Shown piece by piece: positions 17,530-27,158 of a stretch of DNA of 64,000 nucleotides (the stretch's first letter is position 1; every line of letters starts with the position of its first letter). The stretch is from Chryseobacterium cheonjiense (lineage in GTDB: Bacteria; Bacteroidota; Bacteroidia; Flavobacteriales; Weeksellaceae). The notes under the pieces are model-generated. The model did not search any database. It was not told where the DNA came from and worked only from the letters and a program-made list of their open reading frames with translations. The stretch spans positions 1,424,502 to 1,488,501 of the forward strand of contig NZ_JABBGF010000001.1 in the NCBI RefSeq assembly GCF_012927265.1, in the 5' to 3' direction. A program made the translations under genes and the position numbers.

Positions 17530-19419
17530 ATGACAGCTGATCTTATTTTATACAACGGGAAAATCCACAGTTTTACTAATGATGCTCAGGATATTTCGGC
17601 AGTAGCTATTAAAGACGGTAAAATTCTCGCCATAGGAAATGACGGACTGACCGATCAGTTTTCCGGTGAAGCTACAAAAATGATCGACCTTAAGAAAAAA
17701 AGAGTAGTACCAGGAATCAATGATTCCCATATTCACCTCATCCGTGGCGGACTGAACTATAATCTTGAGCTGAGATGGGATGGTGTTCCTTCACTAGCCG
17801 ATGCGTTACGCATGCTGAAAGAGCAGGTAGACTGTACACCATCTCCGCAGTGGGTCCGTGTCGTTGGCGGGTGGTCAGAGTTCCAGTTTGCAGAAAGAAG
17901 AATGCCTACATTGGAAGAAATTAATGCGATTGCCCCTGAAACTCCTGTTTTCATCCTTCATCTTTACGACAGGGCCCTCATGAACAGAGCGGCTTTAAAA
18001 GCGGTGGGCTACAATAAAAATACACCTGCTCCTCCCGGAGGACAGATTGAAAGAGATTCTAACGGAGAACCCACAGGCCTTATCATTGCAACACCGAATG
18101 CCATGATTTTGTATTCAACACTGGCTAAAGGTCCCAAGCTTTCTTATGAACATCAGCTCAATTCAACAAGACATTTCATGAAAGAGCTCAACCGTTTCGG
18201 AATTACCAGTGTCATTGATGCCGGCGGAGGTTTTCAGAATTTTCCCGATGATTATCAGGTGGTGAACGAATTAAATGAGAAAAAACAGTTAACGGTAAGA
18301 ATAGCCTATAATTTATTCACCCAAAAACCCAAGCATGAATTCGAAGATTTCAGTGACTGGATTGATACCGTAAAACTCTATCAGGGTGACGATATGTACC
18401 GGCACAATGGAGCCGGTGAAATGTTGGTATTCTCTGCGGCAGATTTTGAAGATTTCCTGCAGCCAAGACCCGATCTTCCCGAAAATATGGAAGCGGAGCT
18501 GGAAAAAGTAGTCAGGCTTCTGGTGGAAAACCGCTGGCCGTTCCGTCTTCATGCGACGTATGATGAAAGCATTACCCGGTTTTTAAATGTTTTTGAAAAA
18601 ATTAATCAGGAAATTCCTTTCAATGGGCTTCCATGGATTTTTGACCATGCGGAAACCATAAGCGAAAGAAATATTGAAAGGGTAAAAAAACTAGGCGGCG
18701 GAATTGCCGTACAAAGCAGAATGGCTTATCAGGGAGAATATTTTACGGATCGGTATGGGTCTGCTGCTGCAGAAAACACTCCTCCCGTAAAGAAAATGCT
18801 GGAAATGCAGGTTCCTGTAGGTGCAGGTTCCGATGCCACAAGGGTGAGCAGCTACAATCCCTGGGTTTCCATGTATTGGTTAACGGCCGGTAAAACGGTG
18901 GGCGGTCTTCAATTATACAACGAAACAAGGTTGGACAGGAAAACCGCATTGGAATTGTACACCAAGGGAAGCGCCTGGTTTTCTCAGGAACATCACAAGA
19001 AAGGGGATATTCAGATAGGAATGTTTGCTGATCTGGCCGTTTTAGACAAAGATTACTTCACAATTGATGAAGAAGATATCAAAAATATTGAATCTGAAAT
19101 GACGATCGTCAATGGAGATATTGTCTATGCTAAAGGGGATTTTTCATCGTTTGCTCCTCCGTCTGTTCCGATTCTTCCCGACTGGTCACCTACGAATTTA
19201 TATAACGGATATTATCCTGTTGGTGGTCATGTCCAGAAAGAGATTGAAAAGAATTCAAAATCTACACAGAAAGTACCGTTAACTTCCCAGGTTCACAGCT
19301 GTGCCGGAAGCTGCGGCGTACACGCCCATAATCATGATCAGGCAAGGATGAGCAATCTGCCAGTCAACAATTATCATTCATTTTGGGGAGCCTTAGGATG
19401 CTCATGTTTTGCTTTTTAA
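17530..19419 (+). CDS. YtcJ-like amidohydrolase with Cys/His-rich C-terminal tail
   Basis: A 629-residue metal-dependent hydrolase. Visible metal-site elements are VPGINDSHIHLIRGG near residue 65, the RLHATYDESITRFL strand near residue 340, FDHAETIS near residue 375, and GAGSDATRVSSYNPW near residue 435. This order fits the amidohydrolase_3 (YtcJ) subgroup; substrates are unproven. The last about 60 residues are unusual: CAGSCGVHAHNHD and a final GALGCSCFAF, suggesting an added metal or redox site. No signal peptide. It is coupled to the M17-N gene upstream and followed by DoxX 10 bases later. A second family member with a Cys/His-rich N-terminus lies at 54244-56127. Confidence 0.88.
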   Translation: MTADLILYNGKIHSFTNDAQDISAVAIKDGKILAIGNDGLTDQFSGEATKMIDLKKKRVVPGINDSHIHLIRGGLNYNLELRWDGVPSLADALRMLKEQVDCTPSPQWVRVVGGWSEFQFAERRMPTLEEINAIAPETPVFILHLYDRALMNRAALKAVGYNKNTPAPPGGQIERDSNGEPTGLIIATPNAMILYSTLAKGPKLSYEHQLNSTRHFMKELNRFGITSVIDAGGGFQNFPDDYQVVNELNEKKQLTVRIAYNLFTQKPKHEFEDFSDWIDTVKLYQGDDMYRHNGAGEMLVFSAADFEDFLQPRPDLPENMEAELEKVVRLLVENRWPFRLHATYDESITRFLNVFEKINQEIPFNGLPWIFDHAETISERNIERVKKLGGGIAVQSRMAYQGEYFTDRYGSAAAENTPPVKKMLEMQVPVGAGSDATRVSSYNPWVSMYWLTAGKTVGGLQLYNETRLDRKTALELYTKGSAWFSQEHHKKGDIQIGMFADLAVLDKDYFTIDEEDIKNIESEMTIVNGDIVYAKGDFSSFAPPSVPILPDWSPTNLYNGYYPVGGHVQKEIEKNSKSTQKVPLTSQVHSCAGSCGVHAHNHDQARMSNLPVNNYHSFWGALGCSCFAF

Positions 19420-19429
19420 ATTAAAAATT

Positions 19430-19855
19430 ATGGAAATTTTACATAAAATTCTCTACTCAAATATAGGATCATCATTCAACAATGTGGCATTGCTTATCTT
19501 CAGAATACTGCTGGGACTTGAACTCTTCAGAGTACACGGACTGAAAAAATTCAGGCTTAAAAACGGTAAAAAAGAAATCATTCCCAATCCTCTCGGACTT
19601 CCGGTAAAGCTGAATGCTTTGGTCGCTTCTTTTGCCGATCTGGTAGTTCCTTTTTTAATCATTCTCGGCTTGGGAACCAGACTTGCGGTGCTTCCGACAA
19701 TCGGGGTAACAGCAATAGGATATTTTGTGGTTCACAGAAAGGACTCTCTGGAAGTACGGGATGTTCCTTACATGTATACATTGTCATTACTGTTAATTCT
19801 TGCTTTAGGTGCAGGAACGTATTCACTTGATTATTACTTATTAAATACACTTTAA
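19430..19855 (+). CDS. DoxX-family membrane protein
   Basis: A 141-residue protein with four predicted membrane helices. The segment LLIFRILLGLELFRVHGLKKF near residue 20 and FADLVVPFLIILGLGTRLAVLP near residue 70 are typical of DoxX/SURF4-like proteins. I chose the ATG at 19430, 10 bases after the amidohydrolase stop, over an upstream in-frame start that overlaps that gene. DoxX proteins are often linked to redox or thiol stress in other bacteria. It is followed by Dps after four bases, which fits a stress operon. Confidence 0.85.
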   Translation: MEILHKILYSNIGSSFNNVALLIFRILLGLELFRVHGLKKFRLKNGKKEIIPNPLGLPVKLNALVASFADLVVPFLIILGLGTRLAVLPTIGVTAIGYFVVHRKDSLEVRDVPYMYTLSLLLILALGAGTYSLDYYLLNTL

Positions 19856-19859
19856 GAAA

Positions 19860-20334
19860 ATGGAAACTTCAATCGGAATTAAAAATGAAAATTTAGCAAA
19901 AGTTGCTGAAGAAATGGTAAAAGTATTGGCAGACGAATTCGTTCTGTACACCAAAACAAGAAAAGCCCACTGGAATGTGGAAGGACAGGATTTTTATAAC
20001 AAGCACCTGTTTTTTTGAAGCACAGTACCAGCAACTGGATGAGATTATTGACAGCGTAGCTGAAAGAATCAGGACTTTAGGACATTACGCACCGGCAACG
20101 TTGAAAGAATATCTTGAACTCACACATCTTTCGGAACACCACCTGGAGGCTAATGACAGTTTAACGTATATCAAAGCCCTTCTTTCCGACCATGAGAGCA
20201 TTCTGATTCATCTTAGAGAAAATATCAATAATTTTGCTTCAGAATTTCATGATGCCGGAACCAGCGATTACATTACCGGCTTAATGGAAACTCATGAGAA
20301 AATGGCGTGGATGCTTCGTTCACACTTAAAATAA
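19860..20334 (+). pseudogene. dps: Dps/ferritin-like DNA-protection protein, frameshifted at a T7 run
   Basis: Translation from the ATG at 19860 gives 51 residues of a clear Dps N-terminus, including TRKAHWNVEGQDFYNKHLFF, and then hits TGA. The following frame continues exactly with EAQYQQLDEIIDSVAERIR and runs to 20334. The switch falls at seven T in 20010-20016; six T would give one 157-residue Dps of normal length with its ferroxidase residues intact. Homopolymer length error in sequencing is the simplest explanation, but slippage-based variation is possible. Dps stores iron and shields DNA from peroxide. It lies four bases after DoxX and four bases before the DUF1275 gene. Confidence 0.9.
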
Positions 20335-20338
20335 CCGT

Positions 20339-21004
20339 ATGGAAACTAAATCAAATATTGGCTTTGTAACCCTGCTGTTGACCATGATTGCAGGATATTG
20401 TGATACGGTAACTTTTGTATCGGCCGATGCTGTCTTTTCGGCACACGTCACGGGTAACTTTATTGTATTTGCGTATCAGTTTGTAAAAGGATCTGAGCTT
20501 AATGCCTGGGTAAAGCTGCTTACTTTTCCCGTTTTTATCATAGCGGTAATTACAGGAGGAAGAATGGCCTACCGGTTTACCAACCACTATTCCATTATGT
20601 TCTGGGAAGGATTTCTGTTACTGCTGAGCGGAATTTTCGTAGCCGTATTCAGTTATCTCGGAATTTTTGAAAAATGGATGATGTATGCGGTGGCAATGAC
20701 AGCCGTTTTTGCCATGGGTCTACAGAATGCCTTCGGAAAATTATATGCGAAAGAAACCTATGGACCGACAACAATGATGACCGGAAATGTAACCCAGGCT
20801 TCTTTGGATTTCGGAAATTTGTTGAGGAAAGGGTTTAAAGATCCGGATGCAATAGCCAGCCTGAAGAAACAGATGATCACCATCTTTGGCTTTCTGGGAG
20901 GATGTTTTCTGGGAGCTTTTGCCGGGAAACAGATCGGTTTGGCAACACTTATGCTTCCGGGAATAGGAATGCTGATCTGCTATTTCTACCACCGGAAAAT
21001 TTAG
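20339..21004 (+). CDS. DUF1275 (YoaK-type) integral membrane protein
   Basis: A 221-residue protein with six to seven transmembrane helices. The family pattern is clear: GYCDTVTFVSADAVFSAHVTGNF near residue 19, AMTAVFAMGLQNAFGKLYAKE near residue 120, and MMTGNVTQASLDFGNLL near residue 145. Function is unknown; a transporter-like role has been proposed for the family. It begins four bases after dps in the same direction and is the last effector-type gene before the two-component pair. Confidence 0.88.
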   Translation: METKSNIGFVTLLLTMIAGYCDTVTFVSADAVFSAHVTGNFIVFAYQFVKGSELNAWVKLLTFPVFIIAVITGGRMAYRFTNHYSIMFWEGFLLLLSGIFVAVFSYLGIFEKWMMYAVAMTAVFAMGLQNAFGKLYAKETYGPTTMMTGNVTQASLDFGNLLRKGFKDPDAIASLKKQMITIFGFLGGCFLGAFAGKQIGLATLMLPGIGMLICYFYHRKI

Positions 21005-21048
21005 CTTTAAAATTCAAATTAAATATCATAAAGAATTATCTTTAGACA

Positions 21049-23328
21049 ATGAATTCTACCGCTTTCATATCTTCCGGAAAATACGCCCGTTTTTTATTCC
21101 TGGCCATAATATTATTGTCGGGAATCATTCAGGTACATGCACAGGCTGATGCAGATCCGCAGCAACTGAAAAAGAAAATTGCGGCAGCAGCAGATGATCA
21201 GCAAAAGGCCGAATTGCTGATTACCCTGAGCAGTTATTATCTTAACAAACCGGGAGAGCTGAAAGCTGATATTGATGAGGCCACGCAGCTTAATAAGCAA
21301 GCCGGAAAATTAAGCACGATGTTAAAATATAAAGCTGGAATCGGGAAGGCAATGCTTCTCGATGCTCAGATTCACAGGGAAAAAGGAGAACGGGACAAAG
21401 CTTTACAGCTTACCAATGCTGCGCTGGCTTTTGCAAAAAAAAATAATCTGAGGGTCGTTACAGCTGATGTTTACAAGGAGCTTTGCGCCTACAAAGGATA
21501 TGAAAGACCGGATATTGAAGAGAAAATAAAATATTTGGAACAGGCAGTTTATTTATATAAAAGAGGTAAGGCAGTTAAAAAAGAAGCCGATGCTCTAAAG
21601 GATCTCGCAGATTATTATGGTTTGGCAGAGCAGAATCAAAAAGCATTAAGCCTTCTTGAAAATGCAGTCGGGCTTTATAAGTCGATCGGTTATAAAGAAC
21701 TGCAGGGAATTTATACTTTGATGTCAGGAAATTATGGAGTGCTGCAAAACGCACAATTGTCTCTGAAGTATGCGTTGCTGGCAGAAAAAACGGCAGAAGA
21801 AGTTCAGGATAAAAGCTATCAGTGGTGTACCATTTATAATCATCTCGGTCTTGCCTATTATGATCTCCTCAAGTTTGATCTTGCCTTTGCCAATTTTGAA
21901 AAAGCACTGAATATAGCGCTGGAAAATAAAAATATTGGCGACGTGAACGCGATTACCTATAACCTTGCGTCGCTGTACTGCCACAAGAAAAACTACAAGG
22001 CAGCCTTACGTACATTAAAACGTACGGAAAAGAATTATCCTCCTATAGACGAGATTACCAAAATACGTCAGTTGTTTATATTCACAGTATCATATTCTAT
22101 GCTTAAAGAAACGGAGAAATCGAGACCGTACTATGAACAGCTGCTGAAGAAATATAATGAATCTGATATAGGTCTTTTTTATAAACTTACGGGAATTATT
22201 ATCTATCTGCAACGATCGGGTCAGCCTGAAAAAACGTATGCATATCTCGAAAAGTTCAGGAAGTTTTCTAAAGAGTCTAAAAATCTGGTATTTTATTCGC
22301 AGATCGAGCTTCTGGCCTTTCAGTCTGACCAGGCAAGTAAAAAATACGAATCTGCCATCAAACATCTGCAGCAGCACCAGGTGTATAAAGATTCAATTTT
22401 TAATCTTGAAAAGCTGAAACAGTCTACCGCTCTGCAGCTTCAGTTTGAGACGGAGAAAAAGGATAAGAACATCAGATTACTTAGGGAGCAGGGGAAAGTT
22501 CAGGAAGCTAAAATTCAGAATGAAAAAGTGATACGGTATGTTTTCTTAGGAAGTATTATCGTCCTCATTCTTTTTGCAGCGCTTCTTTACAACCGGTCAA
22601 GGCTTAAAAACCAGGCTAATAAAAAACTGGAACTGAAACGTCAGCAGATTGATGAGCAGAACGAACAGCTCAAGAAACTTCTCGGTGAAAAAGAATGGCT
22701 TCTGAAAGAAATCCATCACCGCGTAAAAAACAATTTACAGATTGTCATAAGCCTGCTCAATACACAATCTGCCTATCTGGAAAATGAGGATGCTTTAATG
22801 GCTATCCAAAACAGCCAGCACAGGATGCATGCGATGTCCCTGATTCATCAGAAGCTGTATCAGTCTGATAATCTTTCGACCATCGATATGTCTTGGTATA
22901 TCTATGAGCTTATTAATTATATTAAAGAATGTTATTCATCAGAAAAAAAGATCAGCTTTGTAATGGATGTGGATAAGATTTTTCTGGATGTTGCTCAGGC
23001 GGTTCCGCTGGGACTTATACTGAATGAGGCTATTAATAACACGGTAAAATATGCTTTCCCCGAAAGCAGGAAAGGAGAAGTTGAAGTTTTATTTAAAAAG
23101 TCAGAAAATAATGCATACAGGCTGGTGATTTCTGACAATGGAGTAGGGCTTCCGGATGATTTTAATATTGATGAAACAGAATCTCTCGGGATGAACCTTA
23201 TGCGCGGACTTACCGATCAGCTCGAAGGAGACTTTACCCTTGAAAGCAAAAACGGGTTAAAAATAACAATCAACTTTAGAAAAAATACAGATATCGATGC
23301 TGAGCATGCAGATATCGTAAAAGAATAA
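21049..23328 (+). CDS. TPR-containing sensor histidine kinase (HisKA_2 type)
   Basis: A 759-residue protein. It starts with a signal sequence ending near VHAQA, then several tetratricopeptide-like repeats (about residues 45-440), one transmembrane helix near residue 500 (YVFLGSIIVLILFAALLYN), a coiled-coil linker, the HisKA_2 phosphoacceptor region LLKEIHHRVKNNLQIV with His556-His557, and a HATPase domain with LILNEAINNTVKYAFP and SDNGVGLPDDF. The TPR part should lie in the periplasm and the kinase in the cytoplasm. Its stop codon shares a base with the start of the response regulator, so they form a pair. Confidence 0.93.
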   Translation: MNSTAFISSGKYARFLFLAIILLSGIIQVHAQADADPQQLKKKIAAAADDQQKAELLITLSSYYLNKPGELKADIDEATQLNKQAGKLSTMLKYKAGIGKAMLLDAQIHREKGERDKALQLTNAALAFAKKNNLRVVTADVYKELCAYKGYERPDIEEKIKYLEQAVYLYKRGKAVKKEADALKDLADYYGLAEQNQKALSLLENAVGLYKSIGYKELQGIYTLMSGNYGVLQNAQLSLKYALLAEKTAEEVQDKSYQWCTIYNHLGLAYYDLLKFDLAFANFEKALNIALENKNIGDVNAITYNLASLYCHKKNYKAALRTLKRTEKNYPPIDEITKIRQLFIFTVSYSMLKETEKSRPYYEQLLKKYNESDIGLFYKLTGIIIYLQRSGQPEKTYAYLEKFRKFSKESKNLVFYSQIELLAFQSDQASKKYESAIKHLQQHQVYKDSIFNLEKLKQSTALQLQFETEKKDKNIRLLREQGKVQEAKIQNEKVIRYVFLGSIIVLILFAALLYNRSRLKNQANKKLELKRQQIDEQNEQLKKLLGEKEWLLKEIHHRVKNNLQIVISLLNTQSAYLENEDALMAIQNSQHRMHAMSLIHQKLYQSDNLSTIDMSWYIYELINYIKECYSSEKKISFVMDVDKIFLDVAQAVPLGLILNEAINNTVKYAFPESRKGEVEVLFKKSENNAYRLVISDNGVGLPDDFNIDETESLGMNLMRGLTDQLEGDFTLESKNGLKITINFRKNTDIDAEHADIVKE

Positions 23329-24680
23329 TGAAAGAAAAAATATTAATTGTAGAAGACGAATTCATCGTGGCCAATGACCTTAAACTTATGCTTAAAAAAG
23401 CGGGTTATCAGGTTACAGGCATCGCTTCTTCCGTGGTACAGGCCAGAAAATCCATACAGGAAAAAAGACCTGATTGGGTACTGATCGATATTATCCTGAA
23501 AGGAGACCTTACTGGAATTGATCTCGCGTGGGAACTTCGGAAGATCAATCTGCCTTTTCTCTATATTTCTGCCAATACCAATCAGTCGGTATTGGAAGCG
23601 GTAAAAGAGACGCAGCCTTACGGGTTTATGGTAAAACCTTTCCGGGAACGGGATCTCATCGTAATGCTGGATATCGCAAAGTATCGGTTTGATATTGAAA
23701 AGGGAACTGCGGTTTCGGAGGCTTTCCATACTCAGGAAATAGAGGGAATCATAGGCGAAAGTGAGGTACTCAGGGATGTTATTGAAAAAATTAAAGTTGT
23801 TGCGCCTACCGATACTTCTGTATTGGTTGTGGGAGAAAGCGGCACCGGAAAAGAGAAAATAGCGCATGCCGTTCACGATCTTTCAGAACGAAATTTAAAT
23901 CCTATTGTAATTGTAAATTGCGCTGCATTGCCGCATTCACTTATTGAATCCGAACTGTTCGGACACGAAAAAGGAAGTTTTACAGGAGCCAATACCCAGA
24001 GGATCGGAAAATTTGAACAGGCCAACGGAGGAACGATATTTCTTGATGAAATCGGCGAGCTGCCTCTCGACTCTCAGGTAAAGCTTCTTCGGGTGCTTCA
24101 GGAAAAAGAAATAGAACGTCTTGGAGGAAATAAAACCCTGAAAGTGAATGTCAGGATCGTAGCGGCAACCAACCGTTCCCTCGAAAAAGAAGTGGCGGAA
24201 GGAAGATTCAGGCTGGATCTGTATTACCGGCTGAATGTATTCCCGATAGAGCTTCCTCCTTTACGAGAACGAAAAGAAGATATTGAACTGCTCGCAAATT
24301 TTTTCCTTAAAAAATATGCTTCCGCTTCAAAAAGGAACATCCATTCGATAAGCAGAAAAGGGATGGAGCAGCTCCTGGGTTACCACTGGCCGGGAAACAT
24401 CAGGGAACTGGAACATCTTATCGAAAGAAGCGTACTTTTGACTAAAACATCGGAAATTGAAAGCTTTGATCTTCCGAAAACCGTTGAACAGCAATCAGAC
24501 ATTCCCTCCGGAATATTAAAATCTATGGAGGAAATGGAAAGAGAACATATCATGAATGCACTCGAAACCAGCTTTGGTAAGGTCTCCGGACCGGGAGGAG
24601 CAGCTGAGCTTTTAAAAATGCAGCCCCAGACGCTCTATTCTAAAATGAAAAAGCTGGGAATTGATAAAGGCTACAGATAA
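23328..24680 (+). CDS. Sigma-54-dependent response regulator
   Basis: A 450-residue protein. The receiver domain has the acidic pair ILIVEDE and phospho-acceptor Asp54 in VLIDIIL. The central AAA+ domain (about residues 140-370) has Walker A GESGTGKE and the sigma-54 contact loop GSFTGAN, with Ser in place of the more usual Ala. The C-terminus is a Fis-type HTH: GGAAELLKMQPQTLYSKMKKLGI. It is translationally coupled to the TPR kinase. It should activate sigma-54 promoters; targets may include the co-oriented 13.5-21 kb genes, but I could not find clear -24/-12 sites in front of them. Confidence 0.94.
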   Translation: MKEKILIVEDEFIVANDLKLMLKKAGYQVTGIASSVVQARKSIQEKRPDWVLIDIILKGDLTGIDLAWELRKINLPFLYISANTNQSVLEAVKETQPYGFMVKPFRERDLIVMLDIAKYRFDIEKGTAVSEAFHTQEIEGIIGESEVLRDVIEKIKVVAPTDTSVLVVGESGTGKEKIAHAVHDLSERNLNPIVIVNCAALPHSLIESELFGHEKGSFTGANTQRIGKFEQANGGTIFLDEIGELPLDSQVKLLRVLQEKEIERLGGNKTLKVNVRIVAATNRSLEKEVAEGRFRLDLYYRLNVFPIELPPLRERKEDIELLANFFLKKYASASKRNIHSISRKGMEQLLGYHWPGNIRELEHLIERSVLLTKTSEIESFDLPKTVEQQSDIPSGILKSMEEMEREHIMNALETSFGKVSGPGGAAELLKMQPQTLYSKMKKLGIDKGYR

Positions 24681-24709
24681 ATCCTAAAAATCAATAAATT
24701 TCAATAGGG

Positions 24710-24757
24710 GCGGACTTTAGTCCGCTCAACATTAAATACAAAATCAAGGCTTTAGCC
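24710..24757. repeat. Paired CTTTAG mini-hairpin element, copy 2
   Basis: GCGGACT-TT-AGTCCGC (24710-24725) and GGCT-TT-AGCC (24748-24757), 35 bases apart, followed by GAAACTTAATT as in copy 1 at 8250-8301. A separate perfect palindrome with one central base, CGCTTATT-C-AATAAGCG, lies at 24779-24795. Both are in the 160-base gap after the response regulator. Confidence 0.6.
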
Positions 24758-24840
24758 GAAACTTAATTCAAAACAATTCGCTTATTCAATAAGCGAAGCA
24801 TCAATCTTGTCATTAATTATCACATTAAATCATCATCTAA

Positions 24841-25473
24841 ATGGAAAAAGAAACCGTACGAATAGAAGGCTTCAGCGATGCTGTTTTTGCCATTGCCATC
24901 ACCCTGCTGGTTTTAGACCTGCATATGCCCAATGAAAATAGTGTAAAAAGCGGAAACGAGCTGCTCCATTTTCTGAAAAATCAGTGGCCTTCTTTTTTAG
25001 CATTTTTCCTCTCTTTCTTCAGTATATTTATCATGTGGGTCAATCATCATAAGATTTTCAAACAAATTTACAGCCGGAATTCCGGGATCATGTTTTCCAA
25101 CGGACTGATCTTATTTCTTGTTTCTGCCGTTTCATATCCCACCTCTCTGCTTGCGAAATTTTTCAATGGGGAAGCATCTGCAGTCGTAGTAGCTATTTAT
25201 ACAGGAATCTTTGTCCTGATCAATTTGGCGTACAACCTGTTATGGTTCGTGGCAAGCCGTAATAAAAAACTTTTGCGTCCGGGCATCAGCGATGTGGCAA
25301 TCAGGAAAATTCAAAACAATTACCTCTTCGGATTTCCTGTTTATCTTATTGCATTGATCTGTTCTTTCAAAGCTCCTGCCGTCGCGCTCATCCTAATTTT
25401 AGGTTTATGGATTTTCTGGGCTCTTTCGTCCGGCAAAATAGAAATGGGTATTAAAAATGAGCTGAAATCGTAA
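24841..25473 (+). CDS. TMEM175-family (DUF1211) putative potassium channel protein
   Basis: A 210-residue protein with six membrane helices. The N-terminal signature RIEGFSDAVFAIAITLLVLDL, including the FSD motif near residue 11, is diagnostic of the DUF1211/TMEM175 family. Bacterial members have been described as K+-selective channels. It stands alone on the plus strand, convergent with the sigma-54 activator gene whose stop is two bases away. Confidence 0.88.
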   Translation: MEKETVRIEGFSDAVFAIAITLLVLDLHMPNENSVKSGNELLHFLKNQWPSFLAFFLSFFSIFIMWVNHHKIFKQIYSRNSGIMFSNGLILFLVSAVSYPTSLLAKFFNGEASAVVVAIYTGIFVLINLAYNLLWFVASRNKKLLRPGISDVAIRKIQNNYLFGFPVYLIALICSFKAPAVALILILGLWIFWALSSGKIEMGIKNELKS

Positions 25474-25475
25474 AT

Positions 25476-27062
25476 TTAATCTTTAGTTCTAAAAAAATGT
25501 TTTTTATGGATTCCGAGTTTCTGCATTTTTGAGATAAGCGTAGTGGAAGGAAGTCCCAGTAATAAAGCAGCTCCCTGTTTGCCGGAAATCCGGCCGTTGC
25601 ACTTTTCCACTACTTTCAGGATATGTTCTTTTTCGACCTGCTGAAGGGTTTTAATTTGCCATTCTTCCTGGTTCTGTTGATGAAATCCGATGTTTTTCGG
25701 GACTGCTATTTCGTTAATGATATGATCTTTAGCAGAGATAATGCTTCTCTGAACCATATTTTCCAGCTCACGGATATTTCCCGGCCATGAATTCAGGCAC
25801 ATCTGCTGAAGTACTTTCTGTGAGAATCCCGTGATTTTTTTTCCGTTTTTCTGATTATGTTTTTCCAGAAAATACATTGCAAGAAGAGGGATGTCTTCCT
25901 TTCTTTCACGAAGCGGAGGAAGTTCTATCGGAAATACATTCAGCCGGTAATACAGATCGCTTCTGAACTTACCTTCAGCAACTTCTGCTTCAAGATTCCT
26001 GTTGGTTGCCGCAATAATCCGCACCTCAACTTTAATGCGTTTGTTCCCTCCGATTCTTTCCACTTCCTTTTCCTGAAGCACCCGAAGCAGCCTTCCCTGA
26101 AGCTCCAGAGGCAGTTCGCCGATTTCATCCAGGAAAATCGTACTGTTATGAGCCTGCTCAAATTTTCCTTTGCGCTGTTCCGTTGCTCCCGTAAAGCTTC
26201 CTTTCTCATGCCCGAACAGTTCGGATTCGATAAGGTTGGAAGGAATAGCGGCACAATTAATCCGGATCATTTTTTTAGGAGATGAGGCTGAAAGATTGTG
26301 GATAGCCTGGGCAATGAGCTCTTTTCCCGTTCCCGTTTCACCGTAAATTAAAACTCCCGACTGTGAAGGAGCTACCTGCGAGATTTTTTCATAAATTGCC
26401 TGCATTGCGGCACTTTCTCCGATGATGCCGTTAAAACCTTTCTGAGCAGCTGTTTCCTTTTGTTCAATAATTTCAGTTTCTGGGACAGCTGTTTTTAAAG
26501 ACCCCGCTATTCTGAGTATCTGAACCGTACGTATGCTCACGGCCAGCTGTGTGGAAACGGCAGCCAATATTCTTTCCGGAAGGTCTTCCGGGGTAAAATA
26601 GTTCTTATACAGCAGAAAAAGAATGCTTTCGTGATCATGAAGCGACGGAAGAGCCAGTGCTACCGCCATGCGCATTCCCGTATTCCCCGAAGCAAGAAGC
26701 GATGAAAATTCCTGATTTTTCTTATCGATGAAATTTTTAAGATCAAAAAGAAGAGGGTCCGCAGATTTCAGACACTGGATTATAATCTCGTCTTTGGGAG
26801 AATATACCGTATCGGCTCCGTATTTCCTGTCTGCAAAACTGCTGTGAAAAATTCTGAAGCCTTTATGATGCTGATCGCAATTTAAAATGATGATTTCATC
26901 ATAATTAAGCACAGGCTTACAATAATTTTGTAACGCGATACCCAGCTGAGACTGATCTAAAGCTTTAGAAACCGCCATATTCACAGCAGATATGCTGAGC
27001 TGTTCCTTCTGCATATCCTGAAGCCGCTTTATGAGGATGAGATTCTGATCAGATGTATTCAT
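25476..27062 (-). CDS. GAF-type sigma-54-dependent transcriptional activator
   Basis: A 528-residue protein. The first about 200 residues resemble a GAF sensor domain with no receiver Asp. The AAA+ domain follows with Walker [16 protein letters not shown] and [10 protein letters not shown], and a Fis-type [23 protein letters not shown] closes the protein. It is related to the activator at 23328-24680 in the AAA+ domain but senses a small molecule or redox state directly rather than by phosphorylation. It diverges from the SDR gene at 27159 across 96 bases, which may be its target. The ligand is unknown. Confidence 0.92.
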   Translation of the reverse strand: MNTSDQNLILIKRLQDMQKEQLSISAVNMAVSKALDQSQLGIALQNYCKPVLNYDEIIILNCDQHHKGFRIFHSSFADRKYGADTVYSPKDEIIIQCLKSADPLLFDLKNFIDKKNQEFSSLLASGNTGMRMAVALALPSLHDHESILFLLYKNYFTPEDLPERILAAVSTQLAVSIRTVQILRIAGSLKTAVPETEIIEQKETAAQKGFNGIIGESAAMQAIYEKISQVAPSQSGVLIYGETGTGKELIAQAIHNLSASSPKKMIRINCAAIPSNLIESELFGHEKGSFTGATEQRKGKFEQAHNSTIFLDEIGELPLELQGRLLRVLQEKEVERIGGNKRIKVEVRIIAATNRNLEAEVAEGKFRSDLYYRLNVFPIELPPLRERKEDIPLLAMYFLEKHNQKNGKKITGFSQKVLQQMCLNSWPGNIRELENMVQRSIISAKDHIINEIAVPKNIGFHQQNQEEWQIKTLQQVEKEHILKVVEKCNGRISGKQGAALLLGLPSTTLISKMQKLGIHKKHFFRTKD

Positions 27063-27158
27063 TTGCCGGAAATTGAAAGGTTAAAGATAGTGAAATTGAT
27101 GTTTTATTTTTTAAATTTATGTTTAAGAATCATTCTTTAATACAATTACATCAAATCA

